A DNA stretch of 64,000 nt from an uncultured Campylobacter sp. (lineage in GTDB: Bacteria; Campylobacterota; Campylobacteria; Campylobacterales; Campylobacteraceae). The position numbers were made by a program, and so were the translations under genes. The notes under the pieces were generated by a model. The model saw only the letters and a program-made list of their open reading frames with translations, did not search any database and was not told the origin of the DNA. Shown here piece by piece: positions 55,391 through 64,000 of the stretch; position 1 is the first letter of the stretch, and every line of letters starts with the position of its first letter. Location: positions 1 to 64,000 of the forward strand of contig CAMUNZ010000001.1 of the NCBI GenBank assembly GCA_947090385.1. The letters are read 5' to 3'.

Positions 55391-55393
55391 TTT

Positions 55394-55972
55394 TTATCCT
55401 TTTAAAATAATTGATACAATCAATTCATTCATATCATTTACTATCTCTTCGATAGTTCTTTCGGCATTTATACTGTGATAAATGCCTTTTTCTTTATAAA
55501 ATTTACGAATTTCGACGATTGGCTCTGTAAAAACTTTCATTCTATTATAAAAAACTTCTTCGTTATCATCAGTGCCACGAGATCGACCCAAAACTCTATC
55601 TTTTGCCACTTTTTCACTTACATCTACTTCTATAACTGCTTTTAGTTTTAAGTCTTTTTCACTTTTTAAAACTTTATCAAATTCACTCATTTGTTCGCAA
55701 CTTCTAGGATAACCATCAAGCAAAATATAATCACTTTTACAATCTTTTATGGCGCCTATTATCGCACTAACTACAATTTCAAGTGGCACTAAATTTCCAT
55801 TACTGATGAAACTATCTATTTTTTTGCCAAGTTTGCTACCATTTGCAACTTGTGCTCGAAGTAAATCTCCAGTAGAATAGTGCGCTATGCTTTGATTTGA
55901 TTTTGCAATTAAACTAGCATCAGTTGTCTTTCCGCTTCCTGGTGCTCCGATAATCAAAAATATGTTTTTCAT
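55394..55972 (-). CDS. adk: adenylate kinase (short type)
   Basis: 192 residues. P-loop 'GAPGSGKT' at residues 9-16, the AMP-binding '[11 protein letters not shown]', '[13 protein letters not shown]' and '[16 protein letters not shown]' are present. The lid is short and has no zinc-binding Cys, as usual in Campylobacter. It balances AMP, ADP and ATP. The start overlaps the aspS stop by 4 nt (ATGA). Confidence 0.94.
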   Translation of the reverse strand: MKNIFLIIGAPGSGKTTDASLIAKSNQSIAHYSTGDLLRAQVANGSKLGKKIDSFISNGNLVPLEIVVSAIIGAIKDCKSDYILLDGYPRSCEQMSEFDKVLKSEKDLKLKAVIEVDVSEKVAKDRVLGRSRGTDDNEEVFYNRMKVFTEPIVEIRKFYKEKGIYHSINAERTIEEIVNDMNELIVSIILKG

Positions 55973-57735
55973 TTTGTCGCCTTTTCTCTAAGTTTTAATC
56001 CAAGCTCTTTTAATTGCTCATCATTCACTTTGCTAGGTGCTTTTGTCATAGGACATTGTGCTCGTTGCGTTTTTGGAAAAGCTATAACATCACGAATACT
56101 AGCAGATTTTGTGACTAGCATTATAAGTCTATCAAAGCCGATCGCAATTCCACCATGTGGTGGCGCACCAAAACTCAACGCATCAAGCAAAAAGCCAAAT
56201 TTTTCTCTTTGTTCATCAGGCGAAATTTTTAATCTTTCAAAAACTTTCTCTTGAATATCAGCTTTATGAATTCTTATGCTTCCGCCACCTAATTCAACTC
56301 CATTTAAAACAACATCATAAGCGATAGAAGTTATATCTTCTATGTCGTCATCGATATTATTTGGCATTGTAAAAGGATGATGCATAGCAGAATAACTTCC
56401 ATCGTCATTTTCTTCAAACATAGGAAAATCTAAAACCCATAAAAATTCTAATCTATCTTGATCAATTATTTTTAATTCGTCCGCTAAAAATAATCTAAAT
56501 CGTCCCATATAATCCAAAACTACTTTTTTCTTACCTGCTCCAAAAAATACAACGTCCCCTACTTCTAAACCGCATCTTTTTGTAAGTTCATCAAGTGCAT
56601 TTTTGTCATCATCGAAAAATTTAACTAATGGACCTTTTAAACCATCTTCTTTTACTTGTATAAATGCAAGTCCAGCTGCACCAAATTTTTTTACAAATTC
56701 CTCAAATTTTTGCATTTGTCTTTTTGAAAATACTTTATCTCCACCTTTTACAACTAATGCTTTTATGCGATTTTTTCTAGGATCGCTTGCGATTTTTGTA
56801 AAAATTTCGTTATTGCATCTTGCAAAAAGATCGCAAACATCGATTAGCGGCATATCAAATCTTAAATCTGGCTTATCGCTTCCATAAGTTTCAGTGGCTT
56901 CTTTGTAACTCATCCTGCGAAATGGAGTTTTTATATCATGCCCGCAGGCTTTAAAAATATCTTTTAAAACTTCTTCGCCGACTTTTATAACATCTTCTTG
57001 TGTATTGAAACTCATTTCGATATCGATTTGAGTAAATTCTGGCTGTCTGTCGGCTCTTAAATCTTCATCTCTAAAACATTTAGCGATTTGAAAATATTTA
57101 TCAAATCCTGCACACATCAAAAGCTGTTTGAAAAGTTGTGGGCTTTGCGGAAGTGCATAAAATTCACCATGATAAATTCGACTTGGTACCAAATAATCCC
57201 TTGCGCCCTCTGGTGTAGCGCGAGTTAAAACGGGAGTTTCAACTTCAACAAATCCTAACCTATCAAGAGCATTTCTTGCAGCAATTGCTGCTTTTGAACG
57301 AAGTTTAAATTTTTCAAAACTTTCTGGCGTTCTAAGATCTAAAAATCTGTATTTTAAACGAATTTCTTCTCCGACGCTTTTATCTCCGATAACAAAAGGC
57401 AAAGGCTCACTTTTATTTTCTATTATAAGCTCATCTACAATTATCTCAATTTCGCCAGTTTTAAGCTTAGGATTTACAAGCCCTTCACCTCTTGCTCTAA
57501 CCTTTCCTTTTGCTTTCAAAACAAATTCGTTTCTAACTGAATTTGCTATTTCATATGCTTTTTTGTCGTGTTCTGGATCGCAAACAAGTTGCAAAAGACC
57601 ACTTCTATCTCTTAAATCGATAAAAATTACTCCACCATGATCGCGATAAGAATTTACCCAACCGCAAACTTCTACAATTTTGCCGATATCATCTTTGCAA
57701 ATCTCTGTGCAGTAGTTACTTCTCATATAACCCAC
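55969..57735 (-). CDS. aspS: aspartyl-tRNA synthetase
   Basis: 588 residues, bacterial type. The N-terminal OB-fold ('[20 protein letters not shown]') binds the anticodon, motif 2 is '[18 protein letters not shown]', a GAD insertion spans about residues 280-410 and motif 3 is '[13 protein letters not shown]'. Campylobacter uses a non-discriminating enzyme that also charges tRNA-Asn for later amidation; that is family knowledge, not visible here. It heads aspS-adk-ppa. Confidence 0.95.
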   Translation of the reverse strand: MGYMRSNYCTEICKDDIGKIVEVCGWVNSYRDHGGVIFIDLRDRSGLLQLVCDPEHDKKAYEIANSVRNEFVLKAKGKVRARGEGLVNPKLKTGEIEIIVDELIIENKSEPLPFVIGDKSVGEEIRLKYRFLDLRTPESFEKFKLRSKAAIAARNALDRLGFVEVETPVLTRATPEGARDYLVPSRIYHGEFYALPQSPQLFKQLLMCAGFDKYFQIAKCFRDEDLRADRQPEFTQIDIEMSFNTQEDVIKVGEEVLKDIFKACGHDIKTPFRRMSYKEATETYGSDKPDLRFDMPLIDVCDLFARCNNEIFTKIASDPRKNRIKALVVKGGDKVFSKRQMQKFEEFVKKFGAAGLAFIQVKEDGLKGPLVKFFDDDKNALDELTKRCGLEVGDVVFFGAGKKKVVLDYMGRFRLFLADELKIIDQDRLEFLWVLDFPMFEENDDGSYSAMHHPFTMPNNIDDDIEDITSIAYDVVLNGVELGGGSIRIHKADIQEKVFERLKISPDEQREKFGFLLDALSFGAPPHGGIAIGFDRLIMLVTKSASIRDVIAFPKTQRAQCPMTKAPSKVNDEQLKELGLKLREKATK

Positions 57736-57882
57736 CTTTCGCTAAATTTGAAGCGAAAATCTTACTTAAATTTGCTTTAAAAATAAGTAAAAAAATTTTT
57801 TTATTGAATATATTTTTTAAAAATACTTAAAATTTTTATGTTAGAATACGAACTTTTTATTCTAAATCAAGAAGGGATTAAA

Positions 57883-59184
57883 ATGGATTTTACTCAAATT
57901 TCAGATTCTACCTTTGAATTAAAAATCGCCTTTTTAAAAATTCTAAAACAAATTTCACAAAATAATGTAAATTATGTTTTGAATTTTGATTTTTTTTCAA
58001 CCTTGTTTATGATCTGCTGTGTTTTGCTTGTAGGAACTGCAATCACAAGAAGATCAAAATTTTTAATCAAATATGACATTCCGATACCAGTCACTGGCGG
58101 TTTGATTTTTGCGATTTTATTTTTTATTTTGCATTTTTATTTTGATATTAAAATAAAATTTGAAGAGAGTATAAAAGATCCTTTTATGCTTATGTTTTTT
58201 ACATCCGTTGGACTTGGAGCAAATTTTTCTAGCCTCAAAAAAGGTGGAAAATTATTAATTTTATTTGGAATTGCTGTTTGTTCATTTTTATTCGTGCAAA
58301 ATATCGTTGGCGTATGCGTTATGAGCATGATGGGCGAAAATCCACTTTTGGGATTATTAGCTGGCTCTATCACGCTAAGCGGAGGACATGGCACAGGCGC
58401 AGCTTGGGGCGATGTATTTATGAACGATCCTTATGATTTTATGGCTGCAAAAGAAATAGCTATGGCAAGTGCGACTTATGGACTGATTTCTGGTGGTTTA
58501 ATAGGTGGCCCAATGGCGCAATATCTAATAAAAAAATTCAATCTAAAACCAACTGAAAAAGATGACGGCAAAATCGACGAAGAAGAAGTTTTTTCACATC
58601 CTGAAAAACAAAGATTAATCACAGCAGAATCTTTTGTAAAATCTCTTGGATTATTTGCTTTTGCTATGTTTATAGGAACTACAATTTCAGCTCTTACAAA
58701 AGGCACAGCAATCACACTTCCAACTTTTGTTTGGTGTCTTTTTAGCGGGATTATAATCAGAAATTGTTTTTCATATTTTAATATCCATAAAATTTTTGAT
58801 AGAGAAATAGGTGTAATCGGAAATGTAAGTTTAAGCTTATTTTTGGCTATGGCGATTATGACTTTAAATTTGGTAGAACTTACAAAATTAGCAATTCCGC
58901 TAATAGTTTTACTTATAATTCAAACTTTTGTGATTATTTTATATGTTAGATATGTAACTTTTAAAATTTGCGGAAGTGATTATAATTCTGCTTGTTTAGT
59001 TGCTGGACATTGCGGATTTGGTATGGGCGCAACTCCAACAGCAATAGCAAATCTTCAAGCCGTAACAAATCATTTTGGACCTTCGAAAATTTCATTTATC
59101 GTAGTTCCTATTATGGGTGGATTTTTCGTTGATATTGCAAATGCTATTGCTATAAAATTATTTTTATTTTTACCGGTATTTTAA
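57883..59184 (+). CDS. gltS: sodium/glutamate symporter
   Basis: 433 residues from ATG 57883, chosen because GAAGGGA lies just upstream; an ATG at 57838 would add 15 residues without SD. About ten to twelve membrane segments and the GltS signatures 'ITLSGGHGTGAAWGDVF' and 'LVAGHCGFGMGATPTAIANL' are present, one in each half. It imports glutamate with Na+. The EamA gene starts 1 nt after its stop. Confidence 0.9.
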   Translation: MDFTQISDSTFELKIAFLKILKQISQNNVNYVLNFDFFSTLFMICCVLLVGTAITRRSKFLIKYDIPIPVTGGLIFAILFFILHFYFDIKIKFEESIKDPFMLMFFTSVGLGANFSSLKKGGKLLILFGIAVCSFLFVQNIVGVCVMSMMGENPLLGLLAGSITLSGGHGTGAAWGDVFMNDPYDFMAAKEIAMASATYGLISGGLIGGPMAQYLIKKFNLKPTEKDDGKIDEEEVFSHPEKQRLITAESFVKSLGLFAFAMFIGTTISALTKGTAITLPTFVWCLFSGIIIRNCFSYFNIHKIFDREIGVIGNVSLSLFLAMAIMTLNLVELTKLAIPLIVLLIIQTFVIILYVRYVTFKICGSDYNSACLVAGHCGFGMGATPTAIANLQAVTNHFGPSKISFIVVPIMGGFFVDIANAIAIKLFLFLPVF

Positions 59185-59185
59185 A

Positions 59186-60043
59186 ATGCAGAAATTAATC
59201 TTCGTTACGATAATTTGGGCTTTTTCTTTTAGCCTGATTGGTGAGTTTTTAAGTGGTAAAGTCGATAGTTATTTTGCAGCTTTTGTAAGAATTTTGCTTG
59301 CTTTTTTTGTATTACTTCCATTTTTACGAAAAACATCTTTTAAACTTGCCTTTCAAATATCTTTAATAGGTGCCTTTCAAATAGGTTTAATGTATATTTT
59401 TTACTACAACTCTTTTGCGTATTTAACAGTCAGCGAAGTCGCGATTTTTACGATTTTTACGCCGTTTTATGTAACACTTTTTTATGATATTATGGATAAA
59501 AAATTTCGTCCGCTTTATCTGATATCCGCATTTTTGGCGATTTTTGGCGCTTATGTTATAAAAATAGGTGAAATTTCAAACGATTTTATAATCGGATTTT
59601 TACTAATCCAAATGGCAAACATCTTTTTTGCTTTAGGACAAAGCGGATATAAAATTATTATAAAAAATAATCCACAAATTTCGCAATTTAACCATTTTGG
59701 ATACTTCTTTTTAGGCGCTTTAGTTGTAAGTTTTATAGCATTTATGATTTTTGGAAATTTCGAAAAAATTTCACCAGATTTAACACAAATTTCTATACTT
59801 ATTTGGCTTGGCGTTGTCGCTAGCGGTTTTGGATATTATTTCTGGAATAAAGGCGCAAGCGAAGTTGATAGCGGAGTTTTAGCGATAATGAATAACGCCG
59901 TAATTCCACTTGCGATTGTAATAAATTTCTTATTTTGGCATAAAGATATCGAAATAGTTAAATTTTTAATCGGAAGCTTTTTTATGGTTTTTGCGTTAGT
60001 TTTGCATAAATATTTCATAAAATATTATGAAAGAAAATCATGA
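59186..60043 (+). CDS. EamA/DMT-family transporter
   Basis: 285 residues with ten hydrophobic segments. 'MQKLIFVTIIWAFSFSLIGE' and 'YLTVSEVAIFTIFTPFYVTL' mark the first half, 'ASGFGYYFWNKGASEVDSGV' the second. This differs from the other two EamA proteins of the window and resembles the CarO/YdcZ-like group. Substrate unknown. It follows gltS closely and overlaps dgkA by 4 nt (ATGA). Confidence 0.85.
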   Translation: MQKLIFVTIIWAFSFSLIGEFLSGKVDSYFAAFVRILLAFFVLLPFLRKTSFKLAFQISLIGAFQIGLMYIFYYNSFAYLTVSEVAIFTIFTPFYVTLFYDIMDKKFRPLYLISAFLAIFGAYVIKIGEISNDFIIGFLLIQMANIFFALGQSGYKIIIKNNPQISQFNHFGYFFLGALVVSFIAFMIFGNFEKISPDLTQISILIWLGVVASGFGYYFWNKGASEVDSGVLAIMNNAVIPLAIVINFLFWHKDIEIVKFLIGSFFMVFALVLHKYFIKYYERKS

Positions 60044-60396
60044 AACCAAAATATAATTTTTTCAAAAACACAAAATACGCCTTGCAAGGCTTAGAAGATA
60101 TAATCAAAAACGAGAGATCGTTTTTGATTGAGCTCATTTTTTTGCCTTTTATTTTTGTTTTTTTATTTTTTATAGAAATTGATTTTATTTATAAAATTCT
60201 TATGCTTTCTAGCTTTTTTGGAATTTTAATTTGCGAGGCGATAAATGCCTCGATCGAAAGATGCGTTGATTTAGTCACGCTTGAATATAATGAATTTGCA
60301 AAACAAGCAAAAGACGCAGCAAGTGCGGCAGTTTTTTTAAGCATTTTTATATGTGTTTTAATTTGGAGTTTTATTTTATTAAAGAATTTTTTTTAA
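60040..60396 (+). CDS. dgkA: diacylglycerol kinase
   Basis: 118 residues, the small trimeric integral-membrane kinase that recycles diacylglycerol to phosphatidate. 'FKNTKYALQGLEDIIKNERS' with the N-terminal amphipathic stretch, 'CEAINASIERCVDLVT' with catalytic Glu and 'AKQAKDAASAAVFLSIF' are family signatures. Three membrane helices are present. It converges with the AMIN gene, overlapping by 4 nt. Confidence 0.93.
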   Translation: MKPKYNFFKNTKYALQGLEDIIKNERSFLIELIFLPFIFVFLFFIEIDFIYKILMLSSFFGILICEAINASIERCVDLVTLEYNEFAKQAKDAASAAVFLSIFICVLIWSFILLKNFF

Positions 60397-60983
60397 AGAC
60401 CTATTTCAAAACCATTTTGAAGTCGTTTAAAATTTAAATCTTTATCTTTTGAAATAACCAAAATTCTATCAAAATTTTTATGTTCTTCAAGCAAAATATG
60501 ATCAAAAATTGTATTTTCAAAAGCAAAATTTTCATCGAAGCTTGTGCCTGTTTTATTTATATCGACTACGAATTTATTGAATTTTTCTAATTTATAAGTT
60601 TTTAGAATTTTTAAATTCGTAATTACATTGATTTTATTTTTACTAAAATTTATACTGAAATTTTCACCGAAATTTTGAGTTTTAAAAGGTAAATCTAACT
60701 CTATTTCAACAGGCTTTTTTTCATTTATTTCATTTGATTGAGTTACAGAAACATCAAAAGATTTTGAAATTTTCGGACTTTCTCTTTTTTTAAATAAAAA
60801 CTCATCGCCCAATTTTACGCTTAAATTTAAATCTATGATTTTTTCTTTTTCTTTTCCATTTTCATCAAGATATAAAATTTTTATTTTTTGCAAATTTTTT
60901 ACATCATTTGGAAATTTTATAATCAAATCGTCATTTGCAAAAATCACACAAAATAAAGCCAAAAAAATAAATTTTTTTTTCAT
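60393..60983 (-). CDS. AMIN-domain-like periplasmic protein
   Basis: 196 residues with a signal peptide (about residues 1-16). The C-terminal half with 'INVITNLKILKTYKLEKFNK' and 'FVVDINKTG' resembles AMIN domains, which bind peptidoglycan or envelope components. Its place after recA-eno-ftsB-like equals C. jejuni Cj1670c, a glycoprotein of this type. ATG overlaps the ftsB-like stop by 4 nt. Confidence 0.65.
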   Translation of the reverse strand: MKKKFIFLALFCVIFANDDLIIKFPNDVKNLQKIKILYLDENGKEKEKIIDLNLSVKLGDEFLFKKRESPKISKSFDVSVTQSNEINEKKPVEIELDLPFKTQNFGENFSINFSKNKINVITNLKILKTYKLEKFNKFVVDINKTGTSFDENFAFENTIFDHILLEEHKNFDRILVISKDKDLNFKRLQNGFEIGL

Positions 60984-61225
60984 TGTGGCTCCAAAGTTTT
61001 TAACTCAAAATACTCTTTTTGCATTTTTGCATTTGCATTTTGCAAATTTTGTATATCATAAAAAAGCGTAATTTTCTCTTTTTTTAAATCCAGTAAAACT
61101 TCAAGCGAATTGTTACCAAAAAGTATATTTCCGACATAAATTCCAAAAATTATTACACAAATACCAAGCAGAGCATAAAAAAAACTCTGCTTAGTAAAAA
61201 TCAAAAAATTTTTAAAAATTTTCAA
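60980..61225 (-). CDS. FtsB/DivIC-like small membrane protein
   Basis: 81 residues from TTG 61225, which overlaps the eno stop (TTGA). One membrane helix (about residues 13-36) is followed by a short coiled coil ('[20 protein letters not shown]'). This is the build of FtsB-type divisome proteins, and the position after eno is the same in C. jejuni (Cj1671c) and many bacteria. Confidence 0.68.
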   Translation of the reverse strand: MKIFKNFLIFTKQSFFYALLGICVIIFGIYVGNILFGNNSLEVLLDLKKEKITLFYDIQNLQNANAKMQKEYFELKTLEPQ

Positions 61226-62472
61226 ATTTTATTACCTAAAAACTCACTAGTTTGTAATTCTATCTCTAAAAGTCTGTTATATTTTGCATTTCTTTCACTT
61301 CTTGCAGTCGAGCCAGTTTTAATCTCACCTGCATTTAAAGCGACGGCAAAATCTGCTATAAAACTATCTTCGCTTTCGCCACTTCTATGACTTATAATAG
61401 TTTTATAACCGTTTCTTTGCGCCAAACGAACAGTTTGCATAGTTTGAGAAATCGTACCTATTTGATTTGGTTTTATCAAAATTGCATTTGCGACTTTATC
61501 CAAAATTCCTTGGTGAAGAATTTTTTCATTTGTTACAAAAAGATCGTCGCCTACTAATTGAATTTTATTTCCAAGTATTGCGGTTAATTTTTTCCAGCCA
61601 TTCCAATCATCTTCGCCAAGTCCATCTTCGATAGAAAAAATCGGATATTTTTGACATAAATTTTGATAATAATTTATAAGCTCGTCGCCAGAAAATTCGC
61701 GATTCTCTAAAATATATTTTCCATCTTTATATAATTCGCTAGATGCGACGTCAAGAGCGATTTTTATCTGTGATCCCACTTTATAATTTGATTTTTCTAT
61801 CGCTTGCATAATCAACTTCAAAGGCTCTTCATTATTTGCTAAATTTGGTGCAAATCCGCCCTCATCGCCAATAGCCGTGCTATGTCCAAGAGAATGTAAA
61901 ATTTCTTTTAATTTTTGATAAATTTCAGCACTCGCTCTTAAAGCGTCATTAAATTTATCAAAGCCAGACGGCATAATCATAAATTCTTGAAAATCAACGC
62001 TATTATTTGCATGCACACCACCATTTATGATATTAAACATCGGAACAGGCAAAATAGTAGCATTTGCACCACCAAGATAGCGATAAAGTGGCAAATCTAA
62101 GCTATTTGCACTAGCTCTTGCAACAGCCATAGAAACACCTAAAACTGCATTTGCACCTAAATTTGAATAATTATTTGTGCCATCAAGCTTTAGCATAACA
62201 TCATCAATATTTTTTTGATTAAAAGCATTTAATCCAACTAAACTTTGCGCAATTACATTATTTACATTGTCGATAGCTTTTAAAACACCTTTACCGCGAT
62301 ATCTTTCTCCGCCATCTCTTAACTCTAACGCCTCTTTTTTTCCAGTACTTGCACCACTTGGCACAATCGCCTCGCCCCTACTTCCGTCTTCTAAAATAAC
62401 GCTAGTTTTAATAGTCGGATTTCCTCTGCTATCTAAAACTTCAATAGCATAAATATCATCTATAAATTTCAT
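61222..62472 (-). CDS. eno: enolase
   Basis: 416 residues. It interconverts 2-phosphoglycerate and phosphoenolpyruvate. '[16 protein letters not shown]', '[10 protein letters not shown]', '[16 protein letters not shown]', '[10 protein letters not shown]', '[11 protein letters not shown]' and '[18 protein letters not shown]' cover the metal and catalytic residues. It starts directly after the recA stop codon, with GGAGA in the recA end as SD. Confidence 0.96.
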   Translation of the reverse strand: MKFIDDIYAIEVLDSRGNPTIKTSVILEDGSRGEAIVPSGASTGKKEALELRDGGERYRGKGVLKAIDNVNNVIAQSLVGLNAFNQKNIDDVMLKLDGTNNYSNLGANAVLGVSMAVARASANSLDLPLYRYLGGANATILPVPMFNIINGGVHANNSVDFQEFMIMPSGFDKFNDALRASAEIYQKLKEILHSLGHSTAIGDEGGFAPNLANNEEPLKLIMQAIEKSNYKVGSQIKIALDVASSELYKDGKYILENREFSGDELINYYQNLCQKYPIFSIEDGLGEDDWNGWKKLTAILGNKIQLVGDDLFVTNEKILHQGILDKVANAILIKPNQIGTISQTMQTVRLAQRNGYKTIISHRSGESEDSFIADFAVALNAGEIKTGSTARSERNAKYNRLLEIELQTSEFLGNKI

Positions 62473-63513
62473 CTATTCTCCTTCATTTTCTTCTTCTATA
62501 TCGCCATCACCATTTAGCATATTTGCTATACCCATTGAATTTTGAATTGTATTTTTTATTTCATTAGCAATTTCTTGATTTTGTTTTAAAAATACTTTTG
62601 CATTTTCTCTACCTTGACCAAGTTTTTTATCTTTGTAAGAAAACCAAGCTCCGCTTTTATCTATGACGTCTAATTTCACGCCGTAATCTATCAACTCGCC
62701 CTCTTTGCTTATTCCTTCGCCAAACATCACATCAAATTCAGCAGTTTTAAAAGGAGGCGCAACTTTATTTTTTACCACTTTTGCTTTTGTTCTATTTCCA
62801 ATCGGCTCTTCATTTTGTTTTAAAGTAGCGATTTTACGGATATCTATACGAACAGAAGCATAAAATTTTAAAGCATTTCCTCCAGTTGTAGTTTCAGGTG
62901 TGCCATATCCCATCATTCCGATTTTCATACGAATTTGATTTATAAATATAACAGTAGTTCCCATTTTGCTAACAACGCCAGTTAATTTTCTAAGTGCCTG
63001 ACTCATAAGTCTTGCTTGAAGTCCGACATGTTGATCACCCATATCACCTTCAATTTCACTTTTTGGTGTTAAAGCTGCGACGCTATCAACCACGATTAAA
63101 TCCACAGCCCCGCTTCTTGCTAATGTCTCAACAACATCCAAAGCTTGTTCACCAAAATCAGGTTGAGAAACAAATAAATTATCTGTATCTACGCCTAAAT
63201 TTTTAGCATATTTCACATCAAGAGCGTGTTCCGCATCGACAAAAGCACAAACTCCACCAGATTTTTGACATTCTGATATTATATGAAGTGTCAAAGTAGT
63301 CTTTCCTGAGCTTTCAGGTCCGTAAATTTCTATAATTCTTCCCTTTGGAATACCACCTATACCAAGCGCTAAATCAAGACCAACAGAGCCAGTTGGAATA
63401 GAATCAATCGGTTCGATCTCTTTATCGCCAAGTCTTACAATCGTCCCCTTTCCAAAAGCCTTGTCTATCTGTTTAATAGCTAAATCAATGGTTTTTTTCT
63501 TACTTTCGTCCAT
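62473..63513 (-). CDS. recA: recombinase A
   Basis: 346 residues. RecA forms the strand-exchange filament and induces repair. Walker A GPESSGKT at residues 65-72, '[16 protein letters not shown]', '[18 protein letters not shown]' and '[20 protein letters not shown]' are present, with an acidic tail ('[12 protein letters not shown]'). I did not see an SOS box upstream, in line with Campylobacter lacking LexA. Confidence 0.97.
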   Translation of the reverse strand: MDESKKKTIDLAIKQIDKAFGKGTIVRLGDKEIEPIDSIPTGSVGLDLALGIGGIPKGRIIEIYGPESSGKTTLTLHIISECQKSGGVCAFVDAEHALDVKYAKNLGVDTDNLFVSQPDFGEQALDVVETLARSGAVDLIVVDSVAALTPKSEIEGDMGDQHVGLQARLMSQALRKLTGVVSKMGTTVIFINQIRMKIGMMGYGTPETTTGGNALKFYASVRIDIRKIATLKQNEEPIGNRTKAKVVKNKVAPPFKTAEFDVMFGEGISKEGELIDYGVKLDVIDKSGAWFSYKDKKLGQGRENAKVFLKQNQEIANEIKNTIQNSMGIANMLNGDGDIEEENEGE

Positions 63514-63608
63514 GTTTTACCTTTTTAAAAAATCTGCCAATTTTATCAAAATTTTCTTGAATACTAAGTAAAAAATTTTTAATATACAAAACTTAAAAAG
63601 GATTGAAA

Positions 63609-64000
63609 ATGAAAAAAGAAATTTCTGTTGCACATTCACCAGATGCCGATGATATTTTTATGTATATGGCGATAAAATTTGGTTGGATTACAAATAAAAA
63701 ATTTGATTTTAAAAATACAGCTTTAGATATAGAAACTCTAAATAAAAACGCGATAAATGGCGAATTTGACGCGACTGCGATAAGTTTTGGAATTTATCCG
63801 AAAATTTACGAAGATTACGCACTTTTACGAACGGCTGTTAGTTTTGGTGAAGGTTATGGACCAAAACTTATAAAGAAAAAAACTACAATTTTAAAACCAA
63901 ATTTCAAAGTTGCATTAAGTGGCGAAAATACGACAAATGCTTTGATTTTTCGCATCGCTTATCCAAAAGCAAGAATTATTTATAAAAATTTTTTAGATAT
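63609..64000 (+). CDS. mqnD: 1,4-dihydroxy-6-naphthoate synthase (MqnD), 5' part
   Basis: Only the first 130 residues are inside the window. 'ISVAHSPDADDIFMYMAIKF', 'TALDIETLNKNAINGEFDAT', 'AISFGIYPKI' and 'LLRTAVSFGEGYGPKLI' match MqnD of the futalosine route to menaquinone, which Campylobacter uses in place of the men pathway. AAAAGGATTGAAA precedes the ATG, divergent from recA. Confidence 0.85.
   Translation, partial: MKKEISVAHSPDADDIFMYMAIKFGWITNKKFDFKNTALDIETLNKNAINGEFDATAISFGIYPKIYEDYALLRTAVSFGEGYGPKLIKKKTTILKPNFKVALSGENTTNALIFRIAYPKARIIYKNFLD

Noticed and set aside
56603..56887. 94-residue plus-strand frame inside aspS
   Set aside because: Fully antisense to a highly conserved gene; a shadow.

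Overview
The window is a very AT-rich bacterial chromosome segment that looks like Campylobacter. I infer a non-jejuni species of the C. hominis/C. ureolyticus kind from protein similarity and from gene neighbourhoods recalled from C. jejuni; no search was run. Recognisable Campylobacter blocks are nadE-lpxK-thrC-kdsB, comFC-like-gyrA, nadK-recN-tatD-mltD-rlpA-kdsC-lptC-lptA-engB-mreD-like-mrdA, aspS-adk-ppa, recA-eno-ftsB-like-AMIN, nifS-nifU, and a Cj0467-0469-type amino-acid ABC operon with a CjaA-type binding protein elsewhere. Genes are tightly packed, with many 1-16 nt overlaps (ATGA, GTGA, TTGA, TAATG). I saw no rRNA, tRNA, CRISPR array or insertion sequence.

Layout. 1-3900 is the edge of a prophage or remnant: a scaffold-like and a small head protein on the minus strand diverge from a portal, an HK97-gp10-like protein and a frameshifted MuF-like protein on the plus strand. 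4033-6763 holds an O-acetylation pair (MBOAT plus SGNH/AlgX-like partner), both broken by several homopolymer frameshifts, one in a G7 tract. 6816-12163 is an operon-like run: nadE, a DegT-family protein without the usual PLP lysine, lpxK, a cutA-thrC fusion and kdsB. 12128-15663 (minus) carries an MFS transporter, a frameshifted yceI, an unknown protein and an EamA transporter. 15734-23983 carries mntP, xthA, uraA, cjaA, a comFC-like gene, gyrA (with Ile at the quinolone hot-spot), asd and folE. 24057-27273 is nifS-nifU-capA-like, followed by a large autotransporter (27365-29731).

29766-37163 (minus) has pyrC-pyrB and an amino-acid ABC operon into which a type IIG restriction-modification gene is cleanly inserted between the second permease and the ATPase. 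37271-51899 is a long plus-strand envelope and housekeeping run: cytochrome c lipoprotein, nadK, recN, tatD, lytic transglycosylase, frameshifted rlpA, hisB, kdsC, lptC, lptA, engB, mreD-like, mrdA, phosphoesterase, psd, pseudopilin, priA. 52036-57735 is mostly minus strand: EamA, cytochrome c, orphan D12 methylase, ppa, adk, aspS. 57883-60396 carries gltS, EamA and dgkA; 60393-63513 (minus) carries recA-eno-ftsB-like-AMIN; mqnD begins at 63609 and runs off the edge.

Taken together the genes serve envelope building (Kdo, lipid A, LPS transport, peptidoglycan synthesis and turnover), amino-acid and pyrimidine supply, Fe-S assembly and DNA maintenance. The most notable points are the cutA-thrC fusion, the restriction-modification gene nested in the transport operon, the lysine-less DegT protein, the GyrA Ile84 and the recurring homopolymer frameshifts in surface and phage genes.
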